DNA of 64,000 bases from contig QAOA01001581.1 of assembly GCA_003255065.1 (NCBI GenBank), positions 1 to 64,000 on the forward strand, in the 5' to 3' direction. The DNA comes from Cercis canadensis. Taxonomy: Eukaryota > Streptophyta > Magnoliopsida > Fabales > Fabaceae. Every line of letters begins with the position of its first letter. Position 1 is the stretch's first letter. A program made the position numbers and the translations under genes. The notes below the pieces were generated by a model. The model did not search any database. It saw only the letters and a program-made list of their open reading frames with translations, and was not told the origin of the DNA. Of this stretch, positions 59,224-64,000 are shown in pieces.

Positions 59224-62200
59224 TAGTGGAGTCAAGCAAGTCCATCTTAAGTAAAACATTTTTGCAATTGGAGAGGTAATTAGCTTATTGTACACTTGTT
59301 ACGAAGCTCATCCGTCTTTATAATTGGAACATTGTCATAAAGACAATAATCAGTAATAAACTAATACAGCTCATGTCATGTCTTCTGCTTCCTAATTCAT
59401 ATTTTAAAACTGAGTGATAATAAATTAATTATTTAGTGAAAAATAAAAACTCCTTTCGACGTTTCTTAGTTGACTTTTTATGGTTACTTCATCTAATTAT
59501 CACTTTACTCATTAGTTTCACTGAATATCTGGACTAAATTCACTCATTGATGAACTCGAAAATCATATGCACAACTTCAAAATGCTTGGGTGCTAATTCA
59601 TTCCACATCCGCACGGAAAGCATCAGCTCACATGTGGATGTGTGGTGTGCTGAACCCCTTAGCCGGGGTAGATGAAATGGGATACGACTCACGATTACAT
59701 CCCCTTTTTTCATAAAGTAAAATTACATTTGGTTTGTTTTTAATTTCAAAGGCTATCCTCTTTGACTGTACCTTGACAAAGTTTCTCTTTTGAGACTCTA
59801 GAATTAGGGAATATGCAACAAATTTTGGTCTAGATGTCCTAGTCATATTCAGACTAAGCATAAACTTACCTTGTTTTTTTATTGAGTTTCAAACATATTT
59901 AAATGGCTACTGTTTTTCCTTCTTGCTAGATTGTTGCTTTCATGTTCCCTACCCCATCATGAGTATCAGTTTGTAAAAGTAATTTGACATAGGATTATCC
60001 TGGCTTATCCAAGATATATCCCATACCTCACCATGGTGTATTTCTGAAGAAACACCAAGAAATTTTTGGAGAGATATTTTATGAATGGCAGTTGTCAGAC
60101 TGTGAAGGTGGATCTGGTATGTACTTGGTGTCTTCATAACTATTTTGCTGTCTGAAACATGATTTACAGTATCTTAATGACTGTTGATTTTCATAATCTG
60201 TCTGGTATGAGTACTATGTGTATGATAAAAGAGTGTTTTGGACAATTGGTGAAATGTTTGCAGAACGAGTACTATTTCAAATTTAGGGGGCTTATTGTAA
60301 AGCTACATAATTGGAAAAAGATTCTTATCCCTCACCTAGAAATTCTAAGAAAGGTCTCATTCCCCCTTGTAGCTTGGGAAGTATATTCCTATTTGGCTAG
60401 AGATCGAGTTTCTCACCTAAGGCCATTTCTTTTTGCAAGCCACACATTCTCACTAAAAATCAGTAGGTTGTGATTAACAATTGCAAAATGATTAGCCTAA
60501 AAGAATTAGTATCAATTATCTTGGCGGTTCTCTCTCTCTAAGTAATTATCTTGAAACTTCTCACACAAATAGATATTCTTCAAAAATGGTTCAAGTTGAA
60601 TTCTTGTAGTATGATTTATTTGGTATCTCAGTTCTCTACTGTGTCTGTTCAGATTATCAATTAAAATATCAGAATTCTGCAATTCCTAGTTGTTCAGATT
60701 CAATTTTTCCTACTTGCGATATAAGATTCAGAAATGAAGTTGAATTTTGAAAATCTGAATATAGGAGATTATATGTGATATTCGACAATGGATGGCAATG
60801 ATAAATTAATTAGAAAGTAGCATGTTTTAAATTGATTAAGAAGTTTTTTTTCATCTTTCCAGAAAATTGAACATCTCTTCATATTAGAATTAGTGATGCA
60901 GTTTCTTGTGGAAGTAAAGTAAAAATAGTATATCATCTTCTGGAAGTAAGTAAATTTGTGCAGGACTGAATGAACAAGTTTAGCTGTTCTTTTCAAGAAG
61001 TAAGACTTTACATTCAAGAATCATAGAATAACTGTAGAATACCTTTCTAAATAAGACAGATGAATTGCTGGCTGAATTGCTTCTCCATCTCCCTCTTTCA
61101 TAGTAGCAATGCAGATTAGCTATTTGGTTGGTTTGTTTGAGTGGCCCATTTTTATAATCAGATATTTTGAAAACTTAAACTGCATGTTAGGCTGAAAGCT
61201 TGCTGTAAAATTTCTAAGGTTTGTATTACAATAGCACAATTACTTTTCCTTACTTTGTGCTATGAATCTTTACTTTTTTGTGGAGAGCATAAGACTTTGT
61301 TTTTCCTTACTCCTTGTGTATTAGGAGTCCATCTAATTTGAACTCTTTTACATTTATCCCTCGTTATCACTTATGAGATAATGGGCTTATTTAATTTCAG
61401 ATGGAGTGAATTCATGAAACTTTCATATGATAAAGGAATCAATTGGACAAAAAGAGAACAACTAACTCCTCATATATTACTATCAGTGATCTATAAAAAA
61501 TAAGGCATGGGAAAAACCATTGTATGCTCGTTAGTAAGCTCTTTTGGTCATTTTAGGGGAAAAAGAAAAAAGCTTTCAGAAGTTCTGAATTCTGATTACT
61601 ATTTCTCAGCCTCAATTGTTGGAAGATGGTCTTATTTTTGGATCCTCTATTGAGACCTAGAAATCCTGGGGTGCATGGGCAGAGTTTTAAAAATAACTTA
61701 TCTTAATTAAGCTGTTGAATTGAAGATGCTTTGCACTATCTGCTGGGATACATTTGTGGCTTCTTGTGTGGAACAGGTTACAACAAATTTTGGTAGGACA
61801 TGGTATGGCACATCGTATGACTACTTGTCTTTTTTCTTTTTTTTAACGGTAAGAGTATAATCGGACTAGCTTTTGTGCACCAGGATTAAGTCCTTCCCCA
61901 AGCGATTTTAAAGGTGCACCCCCAACATTGACTTGGTGCATTGAGGGAAAAATTTCCTTGGCTCCAAGATTCAAACTTTGGCTGATTTGGATGAATTTAT
62001 TGCATCTTTACTATCAAAACAAATTCTCCTTAGAGTTATCTTAGGCTTTTCTACACTACCCTTTGAATATCCAGAGTGTAATTTTTTTTATATTTATTCA
62101 TTTTTGCTAAATAAATTTGTTCCAGTGTAGCCTTTTTTATTTGGTTGTAGCGGATGAAAGGAACTTAAATTCATTGCTTCACAAAGCATGAAAACAGCTT

Positions 62201-64000
62201 CCGTTTTGTGTAGAAGTCTTTTTCCTTCGCCACTGAGCTTTTCTCAGTTGATGGGGGGACGCAATTTTCAAGAATTAAAATGACTTAAACACAATTTAGA
62301 AAGAATATTTAGAGTTAATTAACTTCTTAATTTGTACATTTTTGGCTTAATTATAATTTTAAAAAGACTAGTTGTTCTTGACCGTAGATATGCCATTTTT
62401 ATCAATACGAGGCTCAGATTTATTTGACATGGCATTGTCATGTTGGGGTAAAAGAAGAAGATCCTGATTATAGTAATGTCTTATAATGTCTAGTAATTGA
62501 TAAGAAAGCAAAAGATCTCAAATGAGCTAACATAATATTAAACAAGATTCAGTAGAAGAACTCAGAAAATTAGCAGGATAAAAAATATTATAGCCTTTAA
62601 TCCCAAAAGAAAGATCCGATATATATAAATGCTAATTTAAATTCGGGGACTTCTAAGCTACCCTCCTTAAAAATAGAAAACACTTTCAATGGGAGTTCGA
62701 GGAGGAATGAACTTTTGATTTTAGTATCATCATCGAGTTACCCAGTATAAGTCACATCCCTAAATTATTGATAAAATTTGAGTTTAGCATAACCAAAAAA
62801 AAAAATTTAATATACTTTCTTTCGTGTTTCTTATATTGCTCCATTTATAAACACATGCTAAGTAACTTGATTTTTCGAAATTTTCATGGTGATACCAAAA
62901 TTAAAAGTTTGTTGCGCCCCTTTAAATTTAGACGTTGAACACAACTAATCCAAACATCAAAGTTGCTTAACACCAGTCAGTGTATATATATATATATATA
63001 TGCCCACTAGCAGAAGTTGCAGTAGCACTTGCAAACCTTGCGAATGCAGTCACTCTTACATGTTATGTCAAAAGCGCGACAGTAAACCCTATCACTTTCA
63101 CCCCAACATTTTGGATTTGCAGAATTTGTCCTTACTGTCAATGATACATGCATATATATATATAAGAATTAGTCAAAGGATTTTGAAGTTAATCTATGTT
63201 ATATTTAATACCATTCTACCAATGGGATTTGCTAAGTACACCCCATCTTAGCATTACGCCGCTACCATTTCACCTAATTGGGTAGGTTCTAGGGGGTACA
63301 GTTTGGTAGCGAGAATTTTGTTGCTAGAATTAGCGGTGAGAATAATGTGGACTTATAACCACCCTTAGATAAATATGTTGTTCTTATCACTTTGTTTCAT
63401 TCAACAATCACTTTAGATTCTGACCTGATTTTTTATTGACTAAATAATATTATTATTAAGAAATCTAGCTATGCCTATGTACGCTGATTTTATCTTACTA
63501 AACCCACATATTTTTCTTCTTAGCTCACCAAGGATCATATACACACACACTCTCCCCTTTTCACTCTTTCTCCATCATCCCTCTTTACCTCACTCTTTCA
63601 GAATCATCAGAGAGGCTCACTTAACCTTCACTCTCATGGATTCACTTAGCTCAAACCCATATTTTCAGATATATTTACCAACATATTTGAAAATATCCTT
63701 TTAAGACTTTCATCCTCACATTGCTTCACTGATCTTCTCTTGTTGATTGCTGCTGCTACCTTAGGCCACAACCATCCTGCAAGATGCATGTAGGTCCTCT
63801 TAGTGCAGCACACACTGCATAATAGAATCTATAAGCTGTTGTTGCTTGATAACCAATTAACAGCCACTGATTATCATTTTTTGAGTAACACCTAAAGGAT
63901 TAAAAGCTTTATTCAACCACACAAAATGGCTTCTTATATGGTGTAACAATCATATGATTTATAACAATTTATTATGGTAATTAATATGAAGAATAATGTG
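59224..64000. other. Intergenic, no gene recognised
   Basis: AT-rich sequence downstream of the PPR pseudogene. Contains a (TA)n run near 62983-63001 and a CT-rich stretch at 63541-63600. No conserved ORF or complete transposon was found. Confidence 0.55.

Noticed and set aside
62983..63001. (TA)n run as a functional element
   Set aside because: A simple microsatellite with no associated promoter or gene.
63541..63704. CT-rich leader followed by a short ORF (MDSLSSNPYFQ...)
   Set aside because: It looks like a 5' UTR, but the ORF is short and unrecognised and no downstream exon could be identified before the window ends.

Overview
This is nuclear DNA from a flowering plant, most likely a eudicot. 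The evidence is AT-rich intergenic sequence, GT-AG introns, plant-specific families (germin-like protein, clade II-type SWEET, DYW-class PPR, plant mobile domain) and a dense load of plant transposons: Tat/Ogre-type Ty3-gypsy, Ty1-copia, hAT, CACTA, MULE and fold-back MITEs. I cannot assign a species. Giant Ogre/Tat elements and clade II SWEETs would fit a legume but do not prove one.

Only two host protein genes look intact: an ERT2-like ethylene-responsive membrane/nuclear protein (6041-7474, minus) and a two-exon germin-like protein (14285-15285, minus). Most of the rest is transposons or host genes broken by decay and insertion.

Layout. 1-5100: a decayed plant-mobile-domain gene, two small ORFs and a MULE transposase, then a cluster of GGCGTTT motifs interrupted by a 426-bp CACTA MITE. 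5315-5776: a fold-back MITE; a second copy lies at 11890-12382. 9070-10010: a mitoferrin-like fragment split by foreign DNA that contains an exon-like piece of another gene. 13620-15420: the germin-like gene and a 3'-end relic of a paralogue. 19153-22061: a copia element with inverted LTRs. 22741-23260: a CRP1-type PPR fragment. 23434-43716: a SWEET pseudogene whose third intron holds an 18.4-kb nested retrotransposon. The outer Tat element (25027-43417, TSD ATTAG) carries an inner gag-only Ogre/Tat-like element (29071-37946, TSD CATAG). 45731-45988: another fold-back MITE. 47803-55340: two hAT elements with perfect 8-bp TSDs, the second carrying captured host exons, then a tandem duplication of most of the block. 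56490-59223: a frameshifted DYW-PPR pseudogene related to Arabidopsis At5g16860. 59224-64000: no gene recognised.

The most system-like feature is the outer Tat element's antisense gene (25961-28041). It has its own TATA box, a phase-matched intron and a coiled-coil C-terminal half, and it is transcribed against gag-pol. Single N characters at 24910, 46858 and 57241 sit between near-identical direct repeats and look like unmerged contig ends or haplotypes; the one at 57241 creates a false break inside the PPR gene.
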